DNA of 61,457 nucleotides from a virus: positions 1 through 61,457 of IMG/VR virus record IMGVR_UViG_3300037247_000747, one strand, 5' to 3'. This document shows positions 44,799 through 52,649 of this stretch, piece after piece. The notes under the pieces are model-generated. The model saw only the letters and a list, made by a program, of their open reading frames with translations, was not told the DNA's origin and did no database searches. Position 1 is the first letter of the stretch. Each line of letters opens with the position of its first letter. The translations under genes and the position numbers were made by a program.

Positions 44799-46109
44799 CT
44801 ATTGTGTGTCAATAATTTCGTTGACTTTGGCTATGATTTGTTCTGCTTCGTAAGGGGTGATATCTTCTGTGAAGCCCAGATGTTTACAGGCCTGGGCTGT
44901 TTCTTCGGGAAAGCCCTCAGATGTAAGCTTATAGCTTGTGATTATCTTTGCGTCTTTTTCTGACACTTCTGTCGGTTTGATTGATGGGGCAACATTGCCG
45001 GTTACAGTCTGGCCTTCGGGACCGGCAGGAGGAAGATTGTCCGGTATGTGGATTCCTTGCTTTTCCTGGGGCGCAGGGGCTTGCTCCTGAGTCTGTACAT
45101 CAATCGCTTCCTGTTGTTCATCTTGACCGTTGCCGTTATCAGGCTCATCTGTTAGATTGGCATTCGGAAGATCAATATCAATGACATGCTGAAAATTTTG
45201 AGCTTGACCGTTTTCAAGGCTGCTCTCCAAAGCTACTGCCTGTTGTAGCTCAGGGCTTTGGGGGATTCTTTTTGCAAGCCTCCGGATAGCAGTTTTTACC
45301 CACATTGCCGGTTCGTCCATAGAATTATTCCATGGGGAGCTGTTACTGTTTTTTGCAGGAGACCTGCTCTTTGCTTCCATAGCAATCCTGTGATTGACAA
45401 CTTCAAAGTCATACCCACCATGCCTGTAATTGACTACTGCATAGGCGTATTTTAAAGCTCCTGGATCTCCATCGTCATATGGTCTATGTGTTAAGTTCTG
45501 TTGAATACCATAGCTATAATGGAAATCATCTTTTTCAAAAACCGGATGCCCGGAAAAATTTGCTATCTGGCCTGATCTATACCCCAAGCACATAAGTCCC
45601 TTGTATTCGACAATAAGCTGTGCCTCGTTCTGTTTTGTCTGGTTATTATAGAATGGAACTAACGCGCATTGTCCAAGGGGGCCACCTATTTCAAGGCCGA
45701 TCATTGATGCCTCAATCACGGAGTTCATAAGCGACATTTGGCTGCATCGGGCAAGCTTGGGGTTTTTAGTCATGGCGGTATAAGCGATTCGCAAAATGCG
45801 CTCAGGGGTTAAGTGCTTTGGCAATACGCTCTGTATCGCCTTGATGTTGTTTTTGAGTAAGGACTTTAATCCTTTTTCCTCCTGTACTGTCAATGCCTTG
45901 GTCATTTCAACCTCTCTTTCGAATTTAATTTGTTCATCGTAATATTTTAATGCTTCTTCGTGAGAACTGTTGATCCAAAGCAGCATCACTTCATCCATTG
46001 GGTAGGCTCCCCAGGCTCCTGGCTCCGTTGGCTTGCCATCTGCGATAGGTAAAAGCTTGAAAGCCTGGGGAAACTCCTGTCCTTTAAGTAAAGCCGTTTC
46101 TTTGTCCAT
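44799..46109 (-). CDS. recT: RecT single-strand annealing protein
   Basis: 436 residues from ATG 46109 (TGAGGAAAATT upstream). The RecT core at about 65-290 contains VLPKHLTPERILRIAYTAMTKNPKLARCSQMSLMNSVIEASMIGLEIGGPLGQCALVPF and a later WVKTAIRRLAKRIP. It anneals ssDNA and drives strand invasion. It is longer than typical RecT: an N-terminal extension of about 60 residues, a Gln/Pro-rich linker, and a small C-terminal helical domain (LTSEGFPEETAQACKHLGF). The extra domain may bind the neighbouring ATPase; this is inference. Confidence 0.92.
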   Translation of the reverse strand: MDKETALLKGQEFPQAFKLLPIADGKPTEPGAWGAYPMDEVMLLWINSSHEEALKYYDEQIKFEREVEMTKALTVQEEKGLKSLLKNNIKAIQSVLPKHLTPERILRIAYTAMTKNPKLARCSQMSLMNSVIEASMIGLEIGGPLGQCALVPFYNNQTKQNEAQLIVEYKGLMCLGYRSGQIANFSGHPVFEKDDFHYSYGIQQNLTHRPYDDGDPGALKYAYAVVNYRHGGYDFEVVNHRIAMEAKSRSPAKNSNSSPWNNSMDEPAMWVKTAIRRLAKRIPQSPELQQAVALESSLENGQAQNFQHVIDIDLPNANLTDEPDNGNGQDEQQEAIDVQTQEQAPAPQEKQGIHIPDNLPPAGPEGQTVTGNVAPSIKPTEVSEKDAKIITSYKLTSEGFPEETAQACKHLGFTEDITPYEAEQIIAKVNEIIDTQ

Positions 46110-46137
46110 AATTTTCCTCATATTGCTGCTCTAAACG

Positions 46138-46386
46138 TTATACATCCAACATTACATGGACAAAACCGCCCCTTTCTGAGCATTGGTTCCTTTCCGGCAT
46201 GCCTTTCAATGCATTATCACCTTCTTTTCTGATAAGCCAGCCATTCGTTGTGCCACATGGGTTTTCTTTTTCTGCAAAAGCAATTATTTGCTGATTGCCC
46301 CAATCTTTAGGAACACAAACTTGCATACTGAAACCGCTTGTGCCCGTTACTACTGGCTCGAAAGCTTCTTTAATCGTGTCTCCCAT
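46138..46386 (-). CDS. Small DUF2080-like protein
   Basis: 82 residues from ATG 46386 (AAGGA upstream). The N-terminal GTSGFSMQVCVPKDWGNQQIIAF block has the G-x-x-V-x-VPK-W pattern of AbrB/DUF2080-like small beta proteins. Family resemblance is weak. Function unknown. Confidence 0.5.
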   Translation of the reverse strand: MGDTIKEAFEPVVTGTSGFSMQVCVPKDWGNQQIIAFAEKENPCGTTNGWLIRKEGDNALKGMPERNQCSERGGFVHVMLDV

Positions 46387-46402
46387 TTCATCCTTCCTTT
46401 TT

Positions 46403-46519
46403 TTAGAAAAATAAGGCATAAAAGTGTGGAGCCTGGTTGATGATATTGATTATTACCAGCACCACTACGGCTATGGTTAACGCTTGTTCAAGCGGACAGC
46501 TTTTCTTTTTGTTTTCCAT
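46403..46519 (-). CDS. 38-residue single-pass membrane peptide
   Basis: A Lys-rich head and a hydrophobic run (ALTIAVVVLVIINIINQ) form one membrane helix. It overlaps the 3' end of the gene at 46488. The ribosome site is weak, so this is tentative. Confidence 0.4.
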   Translation of the reverse strand: MENKKKSCPLEQALTIAVVVLVIINIINQAPHFYALFF

Positions 46520-46703
46520 TGTCTGCATAGATTTGTTCTCCCAGTGCTTCTTTGATTTGGATTTGACAGAAGGAAATGTCTACTTCCTCGTCGCAAAACA
46601 GTTGCCAAAGGGGCGTACCTACTGTGACCGCACCCATACGCTCAGCCATCTTTTTTAGGATGCGGTCTACATTCTTTATGCGCTCTGTCTCTTTTTTGTT
46701 CAT
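46488..46703 (-). CDS. 71-residue helical unknown protein
   Basis: Charged and helical with two Cys residues (LFCDEEVDISFCQIQI). Sits between a 244-residue gene and a membrane peptide in the recombination operon. Function unknown. Confidence 0.55.
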   Translation of the reverse strand: MNKKETERIKNVDRILKKMAERMGAVTVGTPLWQLFCDEEVDISFCQIQIKEALGEQIYADNGKQKEKLSA

Positions 46704-46709
46704 GATTGC

Positions 46710-47444
46710 CTATGCTATGATGGTTACGTTTAACTTCTTAGCTTTCAGCCACACTTTAATGCTCTGAATAGCCTGTAGTTTCCACATTCCTCCGGATGCC
46801 TCAAACAATGCACACAGAGGGGGTTTTCCCTCTCCGGCTGATTGGAGTCGGAAAACAAAAGATGATTCCGGTTGCTCAACTTCGAGGAATGTACGGAAGG
46901 GCTTCAATGCTACGGGATTTGGGACATCGGCCTCTTTTATCAGCGATGATCCAATGCTTTTCCTGGCGGTAACGCTTTGAGCAACTCCGGTGTCCTTATA
47001 GTCCTGGCCTTCCTCCGCTTTAATGTCGGAAACAAATTCAAGTACCATCTTAAGGTCGTCGTTAACAATAAAGCCGCTTTGCAGAGCGATAATGAAACTA
47101 TGGATGCTGTGCCAGTGTCCAAACTCAAACCCTTTTTCCAGGATATTTGAGCAGTCTGAATTAATGTGAATTGTGCGCTGTTTAACATCTCCAATAACTT
47201 TAGAGATTAATGATACACAGTCGTGGGAGAAGATGTGTAGTGTGCTGGTTTTAAGTTCAAGCTTGTCGTGGTTGGCCTTGATGTAATCCACGATTCCGGT
47301 AAGAGTGTTGATATTCAGGGGGTCAGCTATGGATTCGACAAATTTGACAGGATGAAGTCCTTTTGAAGTATACTTATGTCCATCAATGTCAAATTGTTCA
47401 ACCATGCCCAGGCTTAAAATCTTTTCAATTGCCTCTTTAATCAT
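46710..47444 (-). CDS. Unknown early protein (244 aa)
   Basis: Alpha/beta with DGHKYTSKGLHPVKF near the N-terminus, a beta-rich middle and a C-terminal RLQSAGEGKPPLCALFEASGGMWKLQAIQSIKVWLK. It looks like a conserved protein of RecT-containing phage operons. The start overlaps the previous stop (ATGA). No catalytic motif recognised. Confidence 0.65.
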   Translation of the reverse strand: MIKEAIEKILSLGMVEQFDIDGHKYTSKGLHPVKFVESIADPLNINTLTGIVDYIKANHDKLELKTSTLHIFSHDCVSLISKVIGDVKQRTIHINSDCSNILEKGFEFGHWHSIHSFIIALQSGFIVNDDLKMVLEFVSDIKAEEGQDYKDTGVAQSVTARKSIGSSLIKEADVPNPVALKPFRTFLEVEQPESSFVFRLQSAGEGKPPLCALFEASGGMWKLQAIQSIKVWLKAKKLNVTIIA

Positions 47445-47797
47445 TTTTCAGTTTTCCTTTCATTGATTGGGGTTACGTTCTGGGGTAGTTCCTGCTGTAT
47501 GAACGGTATGATTTCATGCGCCACACCGTTGCCTTTAACGTCTTTATCAACCACGGCTTTTCCGACCACAGAAGATAGTGGGGCAAGCTTTGGAACCACA
47601 TTGGCAGAATAGGCAATGAGATCCCTGTCCAGAGAAGGCTTTATTTTTACCTTCACGGTGATTTCCCTTACAGCATCAGCATCGCAGTTGAGGTTATGGA
47701 CATTATCAAGGACTTCCTGCAAAACAATGTCGAAACGCTCAACTACTGCCCCCTGCAAAAGATTTGTTAATGATAGCCGTTCTTCATTTGTCTTCAT
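47441..47797 (-). CDS. Unknown early protein (118 aa)
   Basis: Starts after AAGGAG. The pattern ERFDIVLQEVLDNVHNLNCDADAVREITVKVKIKPS resembles small RecT-operon proteins of phages. C-terminal half is polar. It lies downstream of the structured element at 47866-47935. Function unknown. Confidence 0.6.
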   Translation of the reverse strand: MKTNEERLSLTNLLQGAVVERFDIVLQEVLDNVHNLNCDADAVREITVKVKIKPSLDRDLIAYSANVVPKLAPLSSVVGKAVVDKDVKGNGVAHEIIPFIQQELPQNVTPINERKTEK

Positions 47798-47865
47798 AAG
47801 CTCTCCTTATAAATGTGGTTAAAGTCAAAGCGGCCTTGCATCGCTTTCTGCATGAAATGTATATC

Positions 47866-47935
47866 CCCTTGCGCTCACGAGCGTTGCTTGGTTGGCTGGG
47901 TTTAGCCGCATAAACCCCTGAAGGACGCGCAAGGG
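47866..47935 (-). ncRNA. Multi-helix leader element of the RecT operon
   Basis: CCCTTGCGC (47866-47874) and GCGCAAGGG (47927-47935) close it. Inside are GGGTTTA/TAAACCC around GCCGCA (47898-47917) and CGCT-CACG-AGCG (47872-47883), which competes with the closing stem. It lies in the leader of the 47797 gene on the leftward transcript, so it may govern downstream expression or RNA processing. Confidence 0.55.
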
Positions 47936-47952
47936 CGGGTTGTTTAAAATAG

Positions 47953-48333
47953 TTAGCCATGTTGTTTACTAAATCCTTGTCGTTTAAATCCTGTCATTTC
48001 ATGATATTCTTTTAGCAATTCATTCATATTATCTTCAGGATTTACGCAATATTTTAATTCAATTAGATTCATTGCTATTTCAGCACATTTTTCACAGTGA
48101 TAATATGGCGCAATTTGTACAATATCACCGGAAATCCTTTCTTCTATATCAGAAAGAGGACGCCTACACCTTTCGAATTCGATACAGCAAGCTCCTATAT
48201 CTATTAGTTCATCACAGCTCTTACATCTTTTTCTCCGCTTCCTATTCAAAGTTGTAAAATCATCAGGATAATAATACCATTCCTCAAAATCATCTTGATC
48301 TTGATCAAAATCACAACTGCATGATAAACTCAT
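47953..48333 (-). CDS. First leftward-operon zinc protein
   Basis: 126 residues. CSCDFDQDQ at the N-terminus, RKRCKSCDELIDIGACCIEFERC in the middle and YYHCEKCAE near 80 give a Cys-rich zinc-binding protein of a type common in phage early regions. It follows a 6-codon leader peptide by an ATGA overlap. Confidence 0.65.
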   Translation of the reverse strand: MSLSCSCDFDQDQDDFEEWYYYPDDFTTLNRKRRKRCKSCDELIDIGACCIEFERCRRPLSDIEERISGDIVQIAPYYHCEKCAEIAMNLIELKYCVNPEDNMNELLKEYHEMTGFKRQGFSKQHG

Positions 48334-48350
48334 AACAATTCCTTAAACAT
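48330..48350 (-). CDS. 6-codon leader peptide
   Basis: ATG at 48350 with the strongest ribosome site of the region (GGAGGAAAGGT). It encodes MFKELL and its TGA overlaps the start of the 48333 gene. Likely a coupling device. Confidence 0.35.
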   Translation of the reverse strand: MFKELL

Positions 48351-48371
48351 ACCTTTCCTCCTGATTTTTAA

Positions 48372-48443
48372 AGGTTGGGCCAACAAGAGATTCGAACTCC
48401 TAACCTTCTTCAAAACGGTCTTACAGAGAGCCTACCTTGTAAG
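48372..48443 (-). other. tRNA-like remnant in the leftward leader
   Basis: On the leftward strand, AGGAG-TTCGAAT-CTCTT (48401-48385) is a perfect tRNA T-arm, followed by GTTGGCC-like acceptor sequence. A CTTACA...TGTAAG hairpin (48443-48420) and an anticodon-like ACCGT-TTTGAAG-AAGGT lie upstream. No matching 5' acceptor strand is present, so it is not a working tRNA. The 432-base gap at 48334-48765 otherwise holds the divergent promoters and a short unsupported open frame. Confidence 0.4.
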
Positions 48444-48674
48444 AATGGATTTTTTAAGGCTATCCATGTATACAGTTTACTCAAAGGCCTGCACCGAGCA
48501 TGTTGACCCATATGTATTGTTTAATCAGATTAATAATCACCCTTTACTGATCCGCTATATAATAGCAGATGCTTCAAGGATTGCCAATTTTCCAGAGTTT
48601 ACATTACAACACTTTCTGTTGAGATAACTGTTCGGGCCTGTACTTTGGCTTGATTACTTTTGATCATGTGTGTC

Positions 48675-48702
48675 AGTTTACATCATGTTAACGTGATGTC
48701 AA
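48675..48702 (-). promoter_or_regulatory. Leftward early promoter
   Basis: TTGACA (48702-48697), 16-base spacer, TAAACT (48680-48675). It would drive the whole leftward operon with a leader of about 330 nt. The operator 48680-48699 occupies its spacer. Confidence 0.65.
48680..48699. promoter_or_regulatory. 20-bp palindromic operator
   Basis: ACATCATGTTAACGTGATGT is symmetric except at one base pair. It fits between the -35 and -10 of the leftward promoter, so a bound dimer would block it. A second inverted repeat, GCATGT...ACATGC (48713-48739), overlaps the repressor promoter. Confidence 0.7.
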
Positions 48703-48730
48703 GTACAAAATAGCATGTTGTTAATATTTC

Positions 48731-48759
48731 TTGACATGCTTTTATTTGTGTTTTAGGAT
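48731..48759 (+). promoter_or_regulatory. Promoter of the repressor-like gene
   Basis: TTGACA (48731-48736), 17-base spacer, TAGGAT (48754-48759). The expected start of transcription is about 48766, the A of the ATG, so the mRNA would be nearly leaderless, like lambda cI from PRM. Confidence 0.65.
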
Positions 48760-48765
48760 CTGCCT

Positions 48766-48951
48766 ATGAAATTTCATAAATACGTAAAACAAACAGGAAA
48801 GAAGCGATCTGTTGTGGCCAAGGAACTTAATATCTCAAAACCATACTTATCTATGCTTTTAAACGGCAAGAGAAAGCCCTCAGCAGATCTATGCGTAAGG
48901 ATAGAGGACTGGTCAAAGATGGACGTCATTTCCCGGGAACTAAGAAGATAA
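48766..48951 (+). CDS. Cro/CI-like HTH repressor
   Basis: 61 residues, almost entirely an XRE helix-turn-helix: KRSVVAKELNISKPYLSMLLNGKRKPSADLCVRIEDW. Size matches Cro rather than CI. It is the first gene of the rightward early arm and lies beside a palindromic operator, its likely target. There is no integrase, so it may time early expression rather than maintain lysogeny. The stop overlaps the next start (TAATG). Confidence 0.82.
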   Translation: MKFHKYVKQTGKKRSVVAKELNISKPYLSMLLNGKRKPSADLCVRIEDWSKMDVISRELRR

Positions 48952-49607
48952 TGCAAAAGATGTTTCGCTGTATAAAACTTGATCACAGCCCTTTGATGCG
49001 TAAGAGATGCATTGAAAGGCAGGAAATCAACCTCTTCCAAATTAAATACCCTTTTTTACAGGTGCTTTACCCTGAATGCACTAAAAAGTGTGAGCAGGGA
49101 AAAACCATTAGAGAAGAATTGGGGATTAAAAAAATTATGGCAAAAGATCAATGTAAAGAGCCAGAATGTGATGCGCCGGCAGAATTAAAAGGGCGGTGTA
49201 AGAAATGTTACCACAAAAAACGCTACAAGGAGAAGAAAGCTATGGAAAAATCAAAAGAAGACCGCAAAAAATCTATGTCTCTGCTGAACGATTTAGAGAA
49301 AGAGATTGATGGTGTTGATGAAGAGTTTCCTCGTCTTAATGAAGAGTTTCTTTCAGATAAAACATCTTCGCATGAAGAAAAGGGAAAAATTATGCATGAG
49401 TCTAACCAAACACTTTCCGAAAGAAGGACAGTGCTGAAAGTCCCAGCTGGGAGAGTGATCATTGTGGATTTCGATTATCTCAAGCGCCCTGAACTATATG
49501 ATGCATTGCTCAAGATAGCAGAAAAGAACCTACGGCCCCCAGATATGCATCTGGCCAAAATGGTTGAGGACAGTATTTTGATAAATAAAGATCCAGATTT
49601 CACCTAA
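48951..49607 (+). CDS. Cys-rich regulatory-type protein
   Basis: 218 residues from ATG 48951, coupled to the repressor. The N-terminal third has several Cys (CIKLDH, RKRCIERQ, YPECTKKCEQ), then DQCKEPECDAPAELKGRCKKCYHKK, a zinc-finger-like motif. A Lys/Glu linker and a C-terminal domain with VLKVPAGRVIIVDFDYL follow. Function unknown. Confidence 0.65.
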   Translation: MQKMFRCIKLDHSPLMRKRCIERQEINLFQIKYPFLQVLYPECTKKCEQGKTIREELGIKKIMAKDQCKEPECDAPAELKGRCKKCYHKKRYKEKKAMEKSKEDRKKSMSLLNDLEKEIDGVDEEFPRLNEEFLSDKTSSHEEKGKIMHESNQTLSERRTVLKVPAGRVIIVDFDYLKRPELYDALLKIAEKNLRPPDMHLAKMVEDSILINKDPDFT

Positions 49608-49623
49608 ACCACTGTGGTGAGTT

Positions 49624-49782
49624 GTGAAATACAAAGAGATAAAGACCATCATCTGTGAGCCCTGCTTAAAAGGTGAGGGTGAAATGTGCGATTCTCATTG
49701 CTGTGCTTTATTTTTACATAAAGTTGATATTCCCATCCATGAAAAAGTTTATGAAGTTGTGAGAGAGTTTGAGGATGTTTAA
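49624..49782 (+). CDS. 52-residue Cys-rich protein (GTG start)
   Basis: IICEPCLKGEGEMCDSHCCALFLHK carries five Cys and two His. The stop overlaps the start of the next gene (TAATGA). Likely a small zinc protein; not previously obvious because it starts with GTG. Confidence 0.5.
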   Translation: MKYKEIKTIICEPCLKGEGEMCDSHCCALFLHKVDIPIHEKVYEVVREFEDV

Positions 49783-50615
49783 TGAAGGGTGATAAAGGTA
49801 AGGCTCCTACATTCCAGTTTTATGTAAAAGACTGGCTCAGTGATGAAAAACTCATGGCTGCATCTTTCTCAACTCAAGCGATTTGGTTAAAAATAATGTT
49901 CTTCATGTGGCTCGATAATAAATCACACGAATTAAAAAGAAAACCTAAACATCTTATCAATATGCTCGGGTGTACAAAAGAAACGTTGGATGAATTTTTT
50001 ATGGATGCCATAGATTTGAATTTTTGTGATATTAAATTTGATTTTTTTAAAGAAAACGATAAATTTTCTATTGATAATGTCCACCTTGTCCGTATGGTGT
50101 CCAGGCGTTTTAAAAAAGACAATTTAAAACGTGCAAAGTGGGCAGTACAAAAGGCTGGACAGAGGAAGGATGATGATAAAAAAGAAGATGTCCAGGGTGT
50201 GTCTGATGAAAGTCCACCCTTACCTCCTATTCCACCTCCTATTCCACCTGCAAAGATAAAAGATATACATATGTGCCCTTACCTCCAAATAATCGAAATT
50301 TACCACACAACACTTCCGAGCCTACCTGAAGTTAGTTTAAGCGATAATTTAAAAAAGAGAATCAAGGCCAGATGGAAAGAGCACAAAGTTCTTTCTTGGT
50401 GGCAATGGTACTTCGATGGTGTTTCAGAATGTCCTTACCTCATAGGCAAGGTTAACGACTGGGCAGCTAACTTTCATTGGCTACTCGGACCCAAAAATAT
50501 GACAAAGGTTTTAAACGGTCAGTATGTAGACCGCAAGAATATGAAAGAGAAACAGATTTTTGATAATTTTGATAAATGGCTTAAGGAGCGTGCAAATGGA
50601 ATTTCAGGACAATGA
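49782..50615 (+). CDS. Replication initiator-like protein (O-like)
   Basis: 277 residues. The N-terminus PTFQFYVKDWLSDEKLMAASFSTQAIWLKIMFFMWL is the DUF1376/winged-helix opening of phage replication proteins. A Pro-rich linker (PPLPPIPPPIPP) follows, and the C-terminus has the YLIGKVNDWAANFHWLLGPKNMTKVLNGQY block that often contacts the helicase loader in O/DnaT-like proteins. It should bind the phage origin. The next gene is a probable loader. Confidence 0.75.
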   Translation: MKGDKGKAPTFQFYVKDWLSDEKLMAASFSTQAIWLKIMFFMWLDNKSHELKRKPKHLINMLGCTKETLDEFFMDAIDLNFCDIKFDFFKENDKFSIDNVHLVRMVSRRFKKDNLKRAKWAVQKAGQRKDDDKKEDVQGVSDESPPLPPIPPPIPPAKIKDIHMCPYLQIIEIYHTTLPSLPEVSLSDNLKKRIKARWKEHKVLSWWQWYFDGVSECPYLIGKVNDWAANFHWLLGPKNMTKVLNGQYVDRKNMKEKQIFDNFDKWLKERANGISGQ

Positions 50616-51198
50616 GAGATTTAAGGCTGCAATAAAGACACTTGCCCTAAATGCCGGAGTTGAGATCGAGGAAGATAAGCTTAAAATCTATTTTATGGCA
50701 TTAGAAGAATTTGAGATTGATCAGGTTGAAAAATCCTGCGCTATGATCCTGCGTACCTGGAAATATAACACCATGCCCACTGTAGCGCATATCATCGAAG
50801 GCGTGGAGGGACAGCAGCCTAATCTTGAGGATAAGGCAATGGTCTGCGCCAATAAAGTGATTGAGCACTTAAGGATACATGGGAGAACAAAAGAGCTTGA
50901 GGGAGCTCTTGATGATCCTGTAGCCATGCAGCTTATGACAAGACGCTGGCCGTATTACAATTGGGCTCAAATAATTTTAGAAGAGGATCTTAAGTGGTGG
51001 GTAAAAGATTTTTGCGCAGCTTATGTAGCTGAGGTAAAGTCTGACAACATTGAAATACCTCATACCGCTAAACCGTTAATCGATAATTTGACCAAAAAAG
51101 TAGAAGAAAAAAAAGATAAGTGTAAGAAATGTCATGGACTCCATAAGAGCGGTGTTTCCTGTAAAGAATACGCCGCCGCTGTGGCTGGAAAAGTTTAA
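50596..51198 (+). CDS. Probable helicase loader
   Basis: 200 residues from ATG 50596 (AAGGAG upstream), overlapping the initiator. N-terminal helical domain (MEFQDNERFKAAIKTLALNAG...FMALEEFEIDQVEKSCAMILRTWKYNTMPTVAHIIEGV in effect) resembles G39P-type or P-type loaders. C-terminus has a CKKCHGLHKSGVSC zinc knuckle. No Walker A, so it is not a DnaC ATPase. It would recruit host DnaB to the origin. Confidence 0.6.
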   Translation: MEFQDNERFKAAIKTLALNAGVEIEEDKLKIYFMALEEFEIDQVEKSCAMILRTWKYNTMPTVAHIIEGVEGQQPNLEDKAMVCANKVIEHLRIHGRTKELEGALDDPVAMQLMTRRWPYYNWAQIILEEDLKWWVKDFCAAYVAEVKSDNIEIPHTAKPLIDNLTKKVEEKKDKCKKCHGLHKSGVSCKEYAAAVAGKV

Positions 51199-51233
51199 GA
51201 GCCTGGCAGGTAAATTGACAAAGGAGATTTGAG

Positions 51234-51419
51234 ATGAATGAAAAACTTACAGATGAATATCTCAATAAGGCTATCTATGTTTGCGATGTTTGCTTGCAGG
51301 CAAGTTGCCTACAAGGCATATTTATGTGTGAACAGGCTTATGGTGCTGGCATGACCACAAGAACACGTAGTGAATTAATAAAATTAGGTAAAGAGAATGA
51401 AGATTACATGCATAACTGA
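51234..51419 (+). CDS. 61-residue Cys-containing protein
   Basis: AAGGAG ribosome site. VCDVCLQASCLQGIFMCEQ suggests metal binding. Function unknown. Confidence 0.5.
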   Translation: MNEKLTDEYLNKAIYVCDVCLQASCLQGIFMCEQAYGAGMTTRTRSELIKLGKENEDYMHN

Positions 51420-51465
51420 TTGAGAAGCCAAATTAAAGCGTTATTATCAAACATAGGAGAGAAAA

Positions 51466-51672
51466 TTGCCTGAATTAAAAGCAAATCCAAATTGGGTGAA
51501 CCTAAACTACCAAAACATAATTTTTGCCATGATTTCAAAAGCGGTTAATGGTGTTCAGGATGAGCCGTTCCCCAGAGAAAAACAGGAGTTAGTTAATACC
51601 GCTGCTTCATGTGTGCAAGAGCTTTATTTTATTCTTGAGAAGGAGGCGGGCCTTCCGGAGGGAAAACTATGA
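51466..51672 (+). CDS. 68-residue unknown protein (TTG start)
   Basis: TTG start behind AGGAG. Helical, with the pattern WVNLNYQNIIFAMISKAVNG. Overlaps the HNH gene by 4 bases. Function unknown. Confidence 0.5.
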   Translation: MPELKANPNWVNLNYQNIIFAMISKAVNGVQDEPFPREKQELVNTAASCVQELYFILEKEAGLPEGKL

Positions 51673-52007
51673 AGGAAGAATTGAGGTTAAAAGTTTTTAA
51701 TAAGTATTCTGGAAGGTGCGCTTATTGTGGTTGCAAAATAACCATAAAGAATTTTCAAGTAGATCATATTTGGCCTCAACATATTGCACATCATCAAGCA
51801 GGGCTAAGCTCTCACAGGTTTGAAAATCTAAATCCATCTTGCCGTAAATGTAATAACTACAAACACGGGATGAGGCTTGAAGAATTTAGAGTAGAGTTGG
51901 GATTGCAGATTTCAAGGCTTAAAAGACATGCTCAGTTTGATAGGGCTTTAAGATATGGCCAGGTAAAAATAACAGAATCGCCAATAATTTTTTATTTTGA
52001 AAGGTAG
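51669..52007 (+). CDS. HNH endonuclease
   Basis: 112 residues. CAYCGCKI...FQVDHIWPQHIAHHQAG...NLNPSCRKCNNYKHGM shows the two CxxC zinc pairs and DH of an HNH nuclease. It ends in TAG. It may be a homing enzyme or help packaging, but it lies far from terminase, so a mobile role is likelier. Confidence 0.85.
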   Translation: MKEELRLKVFNKYSGRCAYCGCKITIKNFQVDHIWPQHIAHHQAGLSSHRFENLNPSCRKCNNYKHGMRLEEFRVELGLQISRLKRHAQFDRALRYGQVKITESPIIFYFER

Positions 52008-52010
52008 TCT

Positions 52011-52286
52011 ATGAATCGTGACGTAGAAGACTTCCACCGGCAAACAGACCAGATGAACGGGGAAGAACCGGAAACCCATACAGAGCATTTTGACAAGTTT
52101 ATATCCAAACCAGAATGGAAATCATACGGGTTTGGATATGAGAACGTCAAGGAGTTGGTGTTCATCCCCAAAAAGATGGTGAAGGACGGACGGATCACAG
52201 TTGCCAGGCTGGACAATGACCAGGGGTTTGATGTGACTATGCCGTTATGGTTGGCGAAAGATAAGGGGTTGGTGAACTCAAAATGA
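52011..52286 (+). CDS. 91-residue unknown protein
   Basis: Acidic N-terminus, then a beta-rich segment (VKELVFIPKKMVKDGRITVARLDNDQGFDVTMPLWLAKDKG). ATGA overlap with a small membrane gene. Function unknown. Confidence 0.55.
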   Translation: MNRDVEDFHRQTDQMNGEEPETHTEHFDKFISKPEWKSYGFGYENVKELVFIPKKMVKDGRITVARLDNDQGFDVTMPLWLAKDKGLVNSK

Positions 52287-52447
52287 AAATATTAATAATT
52301 TTAATAGTCGCTTTAGGTTTTTGGCTTATATCAGCAGCCCGCTGCAAGTATGTTGAAAATATAGAAAACTTTAAATACGAACAGCGCAAAGAAATGTATA
52401 GAAATATGAGAAGGGCGAACCGAAAGGAGAATAGTTATGATGCTTGA
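52283..52447 (+). CDS. 54-residue membrane protein
   Basis: An N-terminal hydrophobic helix (KILIILIVALGFWLISAA) then a basic tail. Start overlaps the previous stop; the end overlaps the next gene. Topology suggests an inner-membrane anchor. Function unknown. Confidence 0.5.
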   Translation: MKILIILIVALGFWLISAARCKYVENIENFKYEQRKEMYRNMRRANRKENSYDA

Positions 52448-52649
52448 TTTTGATGGTATAAAATCACTGTTTAAATTGTTTAATTCGGGCAAGATGATTG
52501 AACGTGGTGGCCTGGATTATGTGGGTGGTAAAAGCAAGGTGTTCGGAAAGAACAGGCGCAAGGAGCTTAAGCTTTCCTGCAAGCGCAAAATGAGGAAACT
52601 GGCAAGCCGAAGGAATAACGGGCACAGCAGAAAAAGGAGATATGCTTGA
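52437..52649 (+). CDS. 70-residue very basic protein
   Basis: AAGGAG ribosome site. The C-terminal half is rich in Arg/Lys (FGKNRRKELKLSCKRKMRKLASRRNNGH in effect), suggesting nucleic-acid or ribosome binding. Overlaps RusA. Function unknown. Confidence 0.5.
   Translation: MMLDFDGIKSLFKLFNSGKMIERGGLDYVGGKSKVFGKNRRKELKLSCKRKMRKLASRRNNGHSRKRRYA

Noticed and set aside
48445-48627. 60-codon rightward frame in the divergent control region
   Set aside because: No ribosome site, no domain, and it lies in the leader of the opposite transcript next to the tRNA-like relic.
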